Assembly (NCBI RefSeq): GCF_021155775.2
Contig: NC_060235.2
Location: 27,134,607 to 27,198,606, forward strand
Length of the DNA stretch: 64,000 nucleotides
Direction of reading: 5' to 3'
Source: Neodiprion pinetum
Taxonomy: Eukaryota; Arthropoda; Insecta; Hymenoptera; Diprionidae
The translations under genes were made by a program, and so were the position numbers. Positions within the stretch are counted from its first letter, which is position 1, and each line of letters begins with the position of its first letter. The notes under the pieces were generated by a model, which was given only the letters and a program-made list of their open reading frames with translations, did not search any database and was not told the origin of the DNA. This document shows positions 49,860-62,448 of the stretch, piece after piece.

Positions 49860-51812
49860 TCACGCTCTTGAGTTATGAGACATACATTGGATTTCTGGTC
49901 CTTCAATACGAATGCTAGGATAAGACGCCGGTTGATCTTCGACACAAGCAGCGCTTGCCCCAGATGTCTGTAATTCAATGTCAAGAGTGAATTATGTTAT
50001 TCAAACACTGTGAAGAAGGTTCGTCAGACAGTTGTCTGTTTTTATTATTGAAAAGCTTGTCCATATAAAACAAGTCTACATGAAGAAAAACCTTACCGGT
50101 GAGATACAAATCTGTACACAGTGTTCAGCAATTTTTTTTCTAAGTTCGTTCATTTCTAATTCCTGCTGAAAGCTTGCATCGCTTTCTTGCGAGTCATCTC
50201 TTTTATCATCATCGGCTGATTTTGTAGAGTACTCAACTTGAACCCATGGGCAGATAATGGGGGATGATTGTACTGAATTTTTACTAGGTCTTGAGAGGCG
50301 TGGTGAAAGACGTCTCAATAAAGAAACAAGCTTTGATCTATAAAATTAAAATGAAATCTATACAAAATCTGTCAATTTTAATTTATGTTTAATAACCAAA
50401 CAGCAAATTCACCGGAATTCAAGTAAAGTGGCCTAACGCGAGTCCCACTTTCTGATGTCTGACTATATATGTACGTTCCTAACTAAATTGTCCTGCTTTG
50501 AAAAAATTTGCTATCATGTACTTATACAAAGTGTACATACTTAGCACTTGAAGTTGCTTGCAAATATCCAGGTGTTGAAGGGATATTTCTTGACAGTTGC
50601 TCAGCGCTACGAGTCCCACCTTGAGATTCCAGTTGATTAGAACATGAAGTAACAGTTCTTCCGATTCTCCAGTCTAAGCTGTTACTTTGAGAAGCTCTGA
50701 ACCCTGTCAAAAAATCTCAAATATAAAAATATTTAGGCATATAATTATATTCAGTATTTCAGATATATTGTTAAGGGGAACTTATTCAACAGTAGCTAGT
50801 ATTAGCTTACTTGCATACAATTCTAATTACTGATAGGTTCTCTATTTTTTTTTATGCATAGATCTTTCTTCTTTTTCTCCTGACCAATAACCTGTTCTAC
50901 TTGTAATAAACTCTTTTATATTCTGTTTGGTTTTTTTTATCACTAATAAGTTATAGCGGCTAAGATCTGGCGCAAATGCTACCAAATATTAGGGCATGTC
51001 AGATATTCAAAGGAATATTCTGCAAACTGCAATGTAAATAGGACTTAAAGGTATCTTGTAGGTATTCTACCCACAGAAATTGATAATAATCTAAAAGTAA
51101 ATACAATCAATTTAGGAATTCAATTATTCTTCAAAAAGCCAACCTTGATGATTAACAGATTTTCCAAGATGCCAATCCAGAGAATTAGAACTTTTATTGA
51201 CAGCGTAAATATTATCACATGACTTCGTTGAAAGGTAGGTAGAAGTTTGACGCCGTTTTAATAGGCGTAAAATTGGACCAGTGTTTCTGATGAAAGAAAA
51301 AACATTTATTACATCTACACATCCAAAACATAGTTGAACTGTTTAAAAAAAAAAAAAATACCATGACATTCTTTTAGAAACAGACAGTTTTATTAAAAGA
51401 ACTTCAACAGTTTAACAGCATTTCAAGTATGTTTTAGACACAAATTCGTTTTTTAAATCAGTTAGATCCAATTAAGTTATATTCAAAGAGCAGTGTAACT
51501 CATTGGCTTGTTCCAATGTAATAGATTTGCTGTGATTTGTGATTTAAATACAATATCTATCGACTACTGAGGCTGCCGAATATATGTCCAACTTTTAATG
51601 AATAGTACATACTTTTTGCACTTCTGTGATGTATCAATAATTGGTGGGCGGTTCTTGCACATTTGAAAAGATTCGGTACTGTAAGTTCCAACTCTAACGT
51701 GACTATACGCTGCCCTTAATTGGACACTTTCCAAGGGTTGAGAATTATTTTGTGTAATGGATGATGGCGGGGAAAGTTTGGGGACTAGCTCGATTTTGGA
51801 AGTGCAGTTCAT
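49860..51812 (-). CDS. Unrecognised Ser-rich protein, five exons
   Basis: Modelled exons are 51,812-51,613, 51,286-51,144, 50,703-50,541, 50,337-50,097 and 49,967-49,860. All have GT-AG borders and compatible phases (2, 1, 2, 0), giving 284 residues. I do not recognise the family. The protein has no signal peptide or membrane segment, and it is rich in Ser, Arg and Gln. Exons 2 and 3 each encode a related motif, SNSLDWHLGKSV and SNSLDWRIGRTV. Exon 4 has a basic stretch (SKLVSLLRRLSPRLSRPSK) followed by an acidic, possibly helical segment ending LEMNELRKKIAEHC. The final stop overlaps a consensus donor (AGC|GTGAGT), so the true protein may be longer. Consistent phases across four introns argue that this is a real gene. 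Confidence 0.65.
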
Positions 51813-52756
51813 GATTTTGAATTCTATTTTGCTACTATTTAGTACGGATATAATTCATAAGGCCAATTCTTGCAATTCGTGCGTCTAGTTTTGATTAAAA
51901 ATATTTCGACAATGGAAATTTAGTCAACATTTTACAATTGATTTCATAATCTTGGTAAGTAGTGAAAAGCAATAACGAATGACTGTAATAAACGTGTCCA
52001 TATAGTAAAATAATCAGTGTCACGAAAAGTGCACTCGAATTGTGTGCTGTGAGACAATCACACTCATTAATGTATGATAAACCTGACGTATTTCACCTTT
52101 GGAATATGAATTCCTATGTAAATCAGTGAGTACCTACAGATATTTATGATTTTACACTAATCCCGTGCTATTAAAGAGAAGTAGATGGGTGTATATACAA
52201 TTCTACAGAATAACCCAAACTCATTGAAAACGTCACCGTTGACACTTTGTAATAGGAACTGTGCACTAGCGGCGGGACCACGGCGGGACACACGTCGAAC
52301 TTAAACTTCTCGTTGCCTGAGGAACGAGACCATGACGGCACGTTGAGCATTTCACTTCCACATTTTGTATTGACTAGATAATTCTGTCTCCAACTATTAA
52401 TAAACTTATACCACGGTGTAAGAACTAGACAGTACTGGTACAAATCCAGGTTTTCTTTCTAAATAATGTTTCTCTCCCACTTTTCACGAAACTCCATTCG
52501 AAGGCTGACATACTAATGTGTCGTATGTATTGTATGTGTATGAAATATGTTCAATGAGAGGCCGCAGTCACTTAAATTCCCTAGATGAATTTGTTTCAAT
52601 TTCTAAAAATAATCTATTGACTATCAAACATCGGAATTACGCTATCAATCACCTATACGCGATTTACACACGATTTCCGTAAAAATAAATCTAATCGGGG
52701 TAGATGGCCAAGTATATGGTGCCGAAGAAAATAGAGGGAGTTCAATCAAGTTATAT
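51813..52756. other. Intergenic DNA upstream of the minus-strand gene
   Basis: This presumably holds the promoter of the gene starting at 51,812. No exon or known element was recognised. A GC-richer patch at about 52,250-52,350 reads open on the minus strand for 90 codons but shows no family features. Confidence 0.4.
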
Positions 52757-53100
52757 TGGGAGCTTTCCAGCAATGACACAGAGCGACACAGTCGGACACA
52801 GCTGCGGAGCATGGTTGGACACTGTGTCGGATTCATTGCTGCCAATTTTTTAGTTAGAGATTTTATTTTCGACGCATGGTATTGTTTATATTTATTTATT
52901 AAATGCAATGATAATCTACACGTGATTCACAAATGTTTTTTTTTCCTGAAGCGCTCAATGATCCTAGATTTTTCGTTTAATGCATGAACGGACTCTAGTA
53001 ACTGAATTAAGAACCTCAAGGCGTTCCAACAAGCACCAAGGCACAGTGTTGGACCGTGTAACACAGTGTCACACTGTGTCTCCTTGCTGGAAAGCTCCCA
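52757..53100. mobile_element. 344-bp terminal-inverted-repeat element (MITE-like)
   Basis: The ends are a perfect 17-base inverted repeat: TGGGAGCTTTCCAGCAA at 52,757-52,773 and its complement TTGCTGGAAAGCTCCCA at 53,084-53,100. The inverted similarity continues imperfectly inward through GACACAG/CTGTGTC-type repeats for about 60 bases per side. There is no coding capacity, which fits a miniature element mobilised in trans. No clear target-site duplication is visible (left flank AGTTATAT, right flank TTACATTT), so the superfamily is open. Confidence 0.65.
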
Positions 53101-53383
53101 TTACATTTCAGTGGTTCCAGTCTTGTATTTCAGTAACCTCTATGGGTGGCGCCAATTGTAAATTTTGAGTGAGGTTATGCAAAAGAACATTTACTTATTG
53201 GAGATTTGTGTTATTTTAACAGCATTTAGAGCAAACTGTCCATCCACCCCCTTTAAAATATTGAGCATTATTTTACCGGGCACTAAATCCGTACATAATA
53301 TATAAATCTTGATCTGTATAGACCGTAAAGTTTTAACCGGACTCGGTTTTCGTCAATTGTCGTCGGATTAAAGGGCTTTTTAT

Positions 53384-53388
53384 TCAGT
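53384..53388 (+). promoter_or_regulatory. Initiator (TCAGT) of the RFC3 gene
   Basis: TATTCAGTTG places a TCAGT initiator with its A at 53,386, about 59 bases upstream of the RFC3 start codon. The 5' UTR would be short and unspliced. Confidence 0.4.
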
Positions 53389-53444
53389 TGAATCTTGAGG
53401 CTTAATTATATTCAACCCATAAAGAGTGACTACATACTTTGAAA

Positions 53445-55252
53445 ATGAGTTTGTGGGTTGACAAATATCGTCCCACTAATTTGGGAAAACTTGATTATCA
53501 TATTGAACAAGCCACACGTCTAGTGAACATGGTAATCCTCCTTTGTTATACATACGATATTCAACGTATTTCCTAAATATGAACATTTTCGGTTGTCTTA
53601 CGGTTAATGAGTCTAAGGAAATCCTTGATTTGCTAAAAAATTTCTCCTAAAAATTCTTTGATGTTACAAATTTCAGCCCCATGCATTTTTTGATATTATA
53701 CTCATACTGCTTTTGAGCATAACATTACGAACTTTGCATCAATACAAGTACATATTCAATGATCGTTAAATTGAAATAATATTCCTTTGCAAATCTTTTT
53801 CCCAGTTTATAAAAAGTATTCTATGCCCAATCTTCCAACTTCAATATATTCTCAATATAGGTACAAGAAGGAGATTTTCCACATTTATTAGTATATGGAC
53901 CCCCAGGAGCTGGAAAAAGAACACGGATAATGGGAATAATCAAAGAATTATATGGCAGCGGTGCTGAGAAATTACGAATGGAAAGCATGAATTTCGAGGT
54001 ATCTGGTATTCTAAAATTATTTCAGTAATTGTAAGCCTTGAGAGTTCCATAATCGACTATCGTACTCTTATTTAATATAATTCGTCTTAATTTAATAATT
54101 TAACATTCAAGATTTTCTATTTTATTATTTATTACACTTTAATTGTGCCAAATTTTATAACTCCACTTCATTCCGTTGTTCATCTTACATCGATTCACTT
54201 ACCACCTGGTTTTTCAGACTCCGTCTCGAAAAAAACTTGAAATAATGACTATCAGCAGTAATTATCATATCGAAGTTAATCCCAGCGATGTGGGCATGTA
54301 CGATAGGGTTGTTGTGATGGACCTCATAAAGACCGTAGCCCAAACACATCAGCTTGATGCAACGGGTCAAAGAGAGTTCAAAAGTAATGTTTTAGAAATC
54401 TACAAAAAAATATGTGAATCATGATCTCAAAGCATGTAACAACCACCTGTTAAAAATTTTATCAAAAATACATACTTATTTTTAGTTGTTCTGCTGACGA
54501 ATGTTGATCAATTAACAAAAGATGCACAACACGCATTACGACGCACAATGGAAAAATATATGGCTACTTGCAGAATAATACTGTGCGCAAATTCAACTTC
54601 ACGTGTCCTACCAGCTATTCGATCTCGTTGTTTGGGCATAAGAATACCAGCACCAAAGATCAATGAAATTACAACGATTCTGGAATCAATCTGTAAGCGC
54701 GAGGGACTCACTGTACCACATGAATTAGCAATCAGAATTGCTGAAGCCAGTGAAAGAAATTTGAGAAGAGCTATTTTAATGCTTGAGGCCTGCAAAGTTC
54801 AACAGTGAGTGACTACTGTAGTGAATTTATTTATTATGTTGTATCAATCCCACAGTCTTTTTTAATGCATATTCATTTATTCAACATGTTTCAGATATCC
54901 CTTCACTGTGAATCAAAATATTGCCGAACTTGACTGGAAAGTCTATATTCAGAACACTGCTAAGTTAATAATAGCGGAACAGTCACCTAAGAAACTGTTG
55001 GAAGTTCGCGGTAGACTATATGATTTACTGACACATTGCATACCTTGTGACTTGATTTTCAAAGGGCTGCTGCAAGAATTAGTGAAAAATTGTGATCTTG
55101 AGCTTAAAACTCAAATAGCCACTACCGCTGCAGAGTACGAGCACAGAATGCATCATGGATCAAAAGCTATATTCCACTTAGAAGCATTTGTAGCAAGATT
55201 TATGGCAATTTATAAAAAATTCATGGAAACCTCCCTTGAAGCTTTCATGTAA
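53445..55252 (+). CDS. RFC3: Replication factor C subunit 3 (clamp-loader subunit)
   Basis: Subunit of the pentameric RFC clamp loader, which opens PCNA and places it on primed DNA in the nucleus (RfC38 in Drosophila). Exons are 53,445-53,531, 53,861-53,998, 54,218-54,383, 54,486-54,804 and 54,895-55,252. All have GT-AG borders, and the product is 355 residues against about 356 in human. It starts MSLWVDKYRP. The Walker A loop GPPGAGKRT is at 42-50, with Arg after the invariant Lys (human RFC3 has Lys there). The degenerate Walker B region is VLLTNVDQL, and the RFC-box arginine motif is IRSRCLG. The C-terminal collar domain contains RGRLYDLLTHCIP and GSKAIFHLEAFVARFMA. The family identity is unambiguous by motif order. 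The gene converges with SDHC. Confidence 0.97.
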
Positions 55253-56114
55253 CAATCACTGATCGGCATTAAATGTGAGAGAACTTTTTTGAAATAATTG
55301 TGTCATAATTTTATGGATGATTTTTCATCAGCGTTTACCAACCAGCGTTCTTTGTCCTATACCATTCTAAAATATGCAGGCCACATTTCCGTAACTGAAA
55401 GCTATGCACTGTATATTACAGTGATACAGTCCTGGAGTAGAGATCTCAAGGCTGTACCATGGCTTTTTACAGCAATATTCATAGCTTTCATACAACTTTG
55501 ACCGCATTTCATGTACAGTCACTGACAAACTGACTCTCGTTTCTGCAAAAACATATGCAAGTTCAGTCCATATAGTCGTAGTTGACAAATTCACTGCTCG
55601 TTATCCAGATTACCCAACTTTGTCAAATGCAATAAGACATTGGTGACACCTGAATGGCAGAGTATTGAACTCTTGTGGCAACTATATTGTGTTTCCTTTT
55701 GGTTTCGTATCTGTATGAATTGCCGAAATTGAATTCGTAATTCTAGTAACAGCATTAACTAAAGCATTTTCAAGAACATTTAACTCTGTCATTGAGGCTA
55801 TCATTTTCTTCAAATATTCAGGATATTGTTTACAGCTTGAATATTACACCACAGATATCAGGAACTGTAATTTATGGTAGAGTCTTTAAGTAACAATTTT
55901 TGGAGTTCAGATAGCACACTGAAAACTCATTAAAATCAATTGATATTCAACATAATTTTTATTATTTTGTATTATACATACTTGACATTCAAGAAAGGAA
56001 ATAATTCGAATTTTGGCTCCATTCAAAGAACAATCCAAATTAGACAAATAATACTAATGATTTCACTTCAGTTGCTCAACCTTCAATGAAATACCTCCGA
56101 AATTCATAAAACTT
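55253..56114. other. Convergent 3' region between RFC3 and SDHC
   Basis: No gene was recognised. TTTATT at 55,958-55,963, which reads AATAAA on the minus strand, lies about 155 bases past the SDHC stop and is a good polyadenylation candidate. No canonical AATAAA lies close after RFC3. Confidence 0.55.
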
Positions 56115-58384
56115 TCAAAGTATTGCTAATACCACAGACAGAGCAGCAGCTGCGAGGACCATTGCATAGCCAGTGGTATAAACATCCTTTATACTGAGAA
56201 ACACTCCCAAGTCCCAAGCCTGTACAAATTCACTGATTAAGATTTTTGCGCATATAGTAGTACATGCAATGCCTCAAAAGCAACTCTTGAATCTTAAATT
56301 TTCAATAGATAAATCATTTTTTATGTTTCTTAATGGAAACGATGTACTTTTCAAGAATCGAAGTGAGACAACTATTGGTGAGTAGAGAGTGATTAGTGTA
56401 AGGCCGAAAATACTGTTTAATTTCAGTAACAAGAATTCAAATTCAATGAAGCTCTAGAGTGCCAGATATTTTAATCGCATAGTCAAGATTCTGTGACATG
56501 TAAACTGATGAACCTTAGACTATTAGAAGGAACTGTTTTTGAATCAAAGGTCGCAAATAGTAAAAAAATTACAAACTAAAATTGACTGCTAACTGCTGCT
56601 TTTTGAAATGTGCAGCGATTTATACAACTAATCGTGCCCGGCAAATTTCGGCACTCTGTGTACAATGAAATCACCACCAATAGTGTTACACAAACTTTGG
56701 AAGGCTGTGGCGAGGTAAAATAATTTACAATTACGATTAGAAATAACTTACCAAGTGACGAATTCCGTTGCAAAAATGGAATGCTACTGGAAAAGCAAGA
56801 GCGATTTTACCAACTGCGATCGCAACTGCTGGCAAACATAACGCGTGCACAGCTTCAATCATGCATGGCATTCCACCAGGCATGAAAAGAGTACCTAAAA
56901 TATGAAAGTAAAAGACAGATCATGGTCACATACAGCTTTTAATAATTACGGACATAATCTTGACATTATCTTATTACTCACTCAAACCAATTGTTGCTGC
57001 GTAACCTGACAATATTATCCCTGTAGCTCTGTGTGAGATTGAAAGCAGAGTCGTTATTTGCACTTGATAAATGGTCAAGTGAGGAGACATCGGTCTCTTG
57101 AGACGCATATTCTTCTCATCGTGATTCTCATGCACTGCTACTTTTTCTAATGCAGCATTTGATGTGGAAACAGCTAGGTTTCTGTGAAATCAACAAAAGC
57201 ATAAACCATAAATGCAGCAAAATGAAATATTCAAGTAATGAACTTTCATAGACTTATGCAATTTTTCTACACCTCTTGATTTTTTAAAATCTTCATTGTG
57301 TACCTAGAACATCTTAAACAAACTGTTTTCTTCCTTGATAAAACTGCAAACAAACGATTCATACAATTTTCGTTCAAAAAAAAGGGGGGGGGGGGGAGTG
57401 AATATCATCAGCACATTATTTCTGACAATATATAGAAAATTCAATTTGATTTCGATTGACATAACCTTCGCAAATATATTTTTGCATCATTATTTCTAAG
57501 AATTTCCGTGGGAAAAGAACACTATAGATACATTAAAACTTCGATTGAGAACTGTCGACTCCAAATTCATTGCTATTGATATTAGAAATTAATAAAAATT
57601 TTATTCGCACTTTTTAAGAAGCACAATTGAATGAAACTGTAGTGCGTTATCTTTGTTGATACTATTACAAATTATGAAATATTCAACCAATGGGAAGTGA
57701 TAAACCATAGTTTAGTTTACTCTTACAAATCAAAGCAAGCTATGGCAATTTCAAGCCAGACAAACGTTTATTTTTCATAAAAAATAATACAAGAATGTGA
57801 TGTACTCAAAAGAAATGGTTGAATAGTCAAACTTTCGAATGAAGGTAACTTCAGTTTTATGTTTGTACATAATTATGTATACGTCAAAATAGTATTGTGG
57901 AGTTTTTATCACATCCCATTCTAATAGTGGTCACTTTCTGTATTTAGCTATACATTCCGTTTGTTTCATTATAATGCTTTTTCGACTGCATCAGATGAAA
58001 GTCAACAACTATGAAATCACACAAGGTGTAGTGTTATGAGAGTGAAGCTCATATCAACGTTATTTAAACTCTACATCATCTAGGAAAATAAAATTGACAT
58101 CAGCAACGGGTAATTACTTAAAACAGATATACATTTGATAAATGGTACTGAATACATAAAGTTTGTAGGTTATGCGATTTATAAATAAAGCATACATATG
58201 CCATTACGTAACTTACTTGCTGGTGTAAAACCCTCGGAACCCGTTGACACCCAAGTTACGTCTACAAAGCAACCTGAAATTCCACCGTTATATAAACCTA
58301 CTTTTTCAGTGCAACTTATCAAACTTTCGACAATTCTTTAACAATAACACATAATTAATCATACCTTGTGTAACTGAGAGCCAT
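56115..58384 (-). CDS. SDHC: Succinate dehydrogenase cytochrome b560 subunit, mitochondrial
   Basis: Large membrane anchor of respiratory complex II in the inner mitochondrial membrane. It binds haem b and ubiquinone with SDHD. Exons, 5' to 3', are 58,384-58,365, 58,273-58,217, 57,181-56,982, 56,894-56,752 and 56,219-56,115, giving 174 residues (human 169). The N-terminus MALSYTRLLCRRNLGVNGFRG is basic and hydroxylated, as expected for a mitochondrial presequence. The signature RPMSPHLTIYQ (55-65) and ISHRATGI (74-81) hold the quinone-site Ser and Arg. H132 in FHFCNGIRHLAWDLG (131-145) aligns with the haem-ligand His. Three hydrophobic segments are visible. The first coding exon is only 20 bases. 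A homopolymer of about 12 G lies in the second intron (near 57,387). The gene is head to head with GPATCH4. Confidence 0.96.
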
Positions 58385-59034
58385 GTTACCGAAATTATTA
58401 AACCACTGGTAATGAACAATAAGTGTCAGGTCTGATATTTATATTGAATAAACGTAGAATTACGCTGTCAGTCGAGGCAAGTATTAAATGCTGTATCAAT
58501 TGAAAAATCGTTAATATGTGATGAAAAGATGAAACCGAGCGAACACCGCAGCAGACAACTCTTCTCTGCAATGTTACACATGTCACACACCTGATTGAAA
58601 TAACTTTTAAGGGTATATGATACGTCTATTTTACCGACACATCGATTAATTCTTATTTATACTACTTTTTGAAATGAAATATCATTAACAACCGTCCGAG
58701 CAGCACCGTTACAATAAGAACTTAGAGCATATACTACAGGAATATAGTGAATCTTGATGGTTTTTTTTTTTCAATATTTAGATGCAATAATTATGGTATT
58801 CACCTCATGTTTCGCGCTGCGTTCAGTTGTTATTAGCGTCAGCAGTTAGTTTCAGAGCGAATCAAAATCTGTTTACAAAAGAAGGTGGCCAATCGCATGC
58901 GTCCAGTAGCAGCGAGCGGATACAGCCACTCGTGATCAAAAATCACCCTGCAGCCGGGAGACATTTCAATGCGGAAGCCGCAGTACGCAAGCAGCTTGCA
59001 GCCATTGCAACACGAGGTTAGCTAAGGTGTCAAC
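58385..59034. promoter_or_regulatory. Shared head-to-head promoter region, SDHC/GPATCH4
   Basis: The two start codons are about 650 bases apart on opposite strands. A TCAGT initiator lies at 58,823-58,827 (GCGTTCAGTTGTT) on the plus strand, inside a GC-richer segment, and probably starts GPATCH4 transcripts with a 5' UTR of about 210 bases. The GC-rich 58,850-59,020 is open on the plus strand but has no ATG start and is best read as 5' UTR. Confidence 0.5.
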
Positions 59035-61556
59035 ATGGCAAATTTTGCCAAAGCCCAGCTTTTGAAGTACGGATGGACAGAAGGTAAGATTGGTGTTCTG
59101 GATTATAATATCGAGTAGGAAACTGAGCCTTATAAACGTAGCACATTCAGAGAAGAAACATTACTTATCGCTTCATTTCCTGCGGCGCAATAGACCGCGT
59201 TAAAGTTAACCATAACCTACATTTGTCGCCACTCATTCTGCATGGTAGCAAACAACACATAAATACTGAATTACTTTTTTTCACAACTGCATTCGATCAT
59301 ACTTCAATACATTTGACATACAAACATTTTTCTCTGTATTCAGAGAAAACGGGAAGTTATTACATTTATTCTGAAAATAAAAATCGAGTTTTTACGGGAT
59401 CTTGACTTTCGGAGATCTAGAGAATCACTTACAATCATTGTCATGTGGTACATATGTGAATGATGCATTTTCTTGTCCATTGAGATTTCGCAAACAATTC
59501 TCATCATTCTGTCTCGACTGATGTGGTTTTGCTTGACTAGAACTGGTTAGGTTATAGGCAAAATTAGCAAGTGGTTCCCAGGCTATTTGCCAAATTGTAA
59601 CTTTAGTTGACTTGCAATAACTACAAAATAAAAGGACCAATTTACGTAAAATTTGATCCAAAAGATTTTCATTTAATTTAAAACTGATCAGTTTGTAGAA
59701 AAAATCAGCCAAGCTATCTCTCATGTTCTTTGCAAAATTTAAAATCTATTCTGACCACAGGAATATACTTTTTGCCAGTGCATCAAGTGAAATTCATAAG
59801 ACAATTTTTAGACCAATTTCTGAAGCTTCAACTAGTACGTGACCGTAATATTCGTGATACAGCTTTTTCCTTCAAAAACTGAAAATGATTGTAAGTTAGA
59901 CTGCCCTATAATTCTGGTGCTAGTTCATATTTTATGAATGTGCCGAAAGAAGTCATTTCATGTTTACACATAATTCCTCGATACATATGCTCGAAAAATT
60001 CATTTTAAGAATATTAATCGAGCATTTTTGAAATAAATGAAGTTACTTTTTGATTATTTTATGTCTGTTTAGTTGTGGCTTCTGAGGAAAAACATATTTA
60101 ATTTATGGACTTCATATTGTAATTTTTATTCTTTGTTATCCATTAGAAAGTTTTTGTTTTAATATAGTGATCTCCAATGCCAGCACAGTTATTCAATTAA
60201 TATTGTTTGCACAAAGATTGAAAACCAGCATTATATTTATTTTTTGTTTTTACAGGCAAAGGTCTTGGGAAAAATGAAAGCGGTATTCCAGAGCCTATAA
60301 AACCCAAGTTAAAATTCGATCATGCAGGAATAGGTCATGATTCAGCTGAACAATTCACATATCACTGGTGGGAAAATGTGTTCAACGAAGCAGCTAAAAA
60401 CATATCAATTGATTCAAATGATCAGGGGATTTCAATGAAGGTCATTGATGACGATACACCTAATATAACTACAAAAAAATCAAGCCTCAAAGTTTTGCAA
60501 AAAAAGCAGAAGCTCCAATATGGGAATTTCTTGAAGACCTCTACACTCTTGAATGATGGGAAGGTAATCAACGAGAACACACCACATATAAATATAGACA
60601 CCACTGACAACAAGATGAATCATGTGGAATTAACGGATGAAGAATTGTTTAAAGCTTGTGGAGGAAGAACAGCACACAAAGGTGCAAGACATGGGTTAAC
60701 ATTAAATGGGAAATTGGCACGAATTGCGAAGCAAGAACAGCAGCTGCTAGCAAAAATGAATCAAATCAAAGCAGAGAAAGATGCCTTGAGTTGTAGTCTT
60801 GCGCAAGTGATAGAGGCCACTTATAACTTTGATAATGTGAGGCTTAAAAGGCATGCCAAAACTAAAAAGAAAATAGCAAAAACTGATCGTGAATCAGTAA
60901 AAAATGCTAACGACCCAGTAAGTGGTACAGGACCACAGCCAAGCTGTTCCTATGCTGAATGTCCCAATGCCGAGGACAATTCAGATACACCGAATTCTAT
61001 TCGGAAAAAAAAGAGGATCGAAACAAGGAAACGAAAGTCATCGAATATTCTTAAAGGATCAGTGAAAATTGATGTAGACGTCATTGAAAATCAGTGTAAA
61101 TGGCTAGATATTATTGAGTCTAATCAATCAGTGCTGAATGATAATGCAAACGCCGTTGACGAAGACAGTGAGCTTGTGATTCCACCACTAACTAAAGTGC
61201 CGAGACTGCATGTAAAATCGAAGAAAAGTCGAAAAAAAGAAAAGAGAAAAATTAACGACCTAACAGAACAACTGGACAACTCCTGTATGATCGATGAATC
61301 TATAAATGTATCCAGAAAACGGAAGGGGGAGAGTCGCGAAATCGTTAATGATATACTGACAACCATTTTTGAACAATATAGTTCGACAGCCAAAAAATGC
61401 AAACTACATAAGCAGGATAGTGTTAGCGATGAAGCACATAAATTGAATAGCAGAATTTTCAAGAAAAAAAGAAATGCGCACCGATGTAAAGACAAGCAAA
61501 AATTAGAGCGTATCACGGAAAAGTTAATGTCAGTTGATTTAGGGAATAAATTTTGA
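59035..61556 (+). CDS. GPATCH4: G-patch domain-containing protein 4
   Basis: Nucleolar RNA-associated protein. G-patch domains typically activate DEAH-box RNA helicases. Exons are 59,035-59,083 and 60,256-61,556, joined in phase 1, giving 449 residues. The G-patch is N-terminal: ANFAKAQLLKYGWTEGKGLG, then GIPEPIKPKLKFDHAGIGHD, followed by the family-specific FTYHWWENVFN. A second conserved block, GGRTAHKGARHGLTLNGKLARI, lies at about 190-215 and is followed by a coiled-coil-like KQEQQLLAKMNQIKAEKD. The C-terminal half is a long Lys/Arg-rich, probably disordered tail with repeated basic clusters (KKKRIETRKRK, KSRKKEKRK, KKKRNAHRCK), as expected for nucleolar retention. The ATG is the first in good context after the putative initiator. 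Confidence 0.95.
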
Positions 61557-62448
61557 AAAATGGAAAAAATGTGAAGCAGTCTAATACTAAAGTGAATTGC
61601 ATCATGCAAAACTTGGACACTTGAAATCTCGTAATTCAAAAATATACCTAAACTCTGCTGATCGTTTGGTACTCATATCGATGCCGAAAGATTCGAGGCA
61701 TTGCACAGCTAAAACCAGAAAAATTTTCTGAAATCTGGAAAAGTCCAATTTCAATTTTTCGAAGGGTAAGAAACGTACAGTGTTGAAGAACTTTCAATAT
61801 TTTCCCATATTTAATTAGTTATTTAACATAATTTGTGTATGTTTGTTTAGTCAGATTTAACTCAGATAATACTGGATTTAGTTTCTTCATCAATACAAAT
61901 ACCCACATTTGTAAAAGTATTTATAATAAAAAACTTGCAAAACATACTTAGTATGTAGAACGAATACATATTGTCAAAAACGAAACAGAAGTAAATCTAA
62001 AGTAAATATTTTCGTTCCGAATTAAAAAACTAATGCAAGATTTGTTCCACTGTAACTAGGTAACTATTTATGCATCATAATCCAATAAACCAAGGTATAA
62101 GTCTGTTCATAGAAGTTTATTTTCATCGGTTTGTCATTCTATAAAATTAGTACTAGTGGTGGTAGTTATAATAATAATGTGTCTAAACGGTTTTTGTATC
62201 TTAAAACTGTCGGTTGTAAAATTACTAAATGGTTGATAATATGCAGATGCTATATCTCAGCTTGGAAATTCAGAGTGAAAAGTAGTTGTCCTTTGCATGA
62301 ATGCCAGACTTCTGATGTATGAATAACTAATGACTTACTGGATGTATTCGACGGATTTATTTTTGCACAACAAATGTACAAAATAATAATAATAATAAAA
62401 AAGTAGTTAAATATTATGTTAAATAGATACAGTCTGGTAAAGATATGA
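61557..62448. other. Convergent 3' region between GPATCH4 and ebi
   Basis: AATAAA at 61,925-61,930 fits the plus-strand gene. TTTATT at 62,355-62,360 (AATAAA on the minus strand) fits the ebi gene about 90 bases past its stop. A short AAT/ATA microsatellite lies at about 62,383-62,400. No coding exon was seen. Confidence 0.6.

Noticed and set aside
53899..53925. Arg instead of Ser/Thr after the Walker A lysine of RFC3 (GAGKRT)
   Set aside because: The recalled human RFC3 also departs here (GAGKKT), and a Thr follows. It is a family trait and not a defect.
58827..59021. 65-residue plus-strand frame just upstream of GPATCH4
   Set aside because: It starts with TTG, has no ATG and lies in the probable 5' UTR of GPATCH4.
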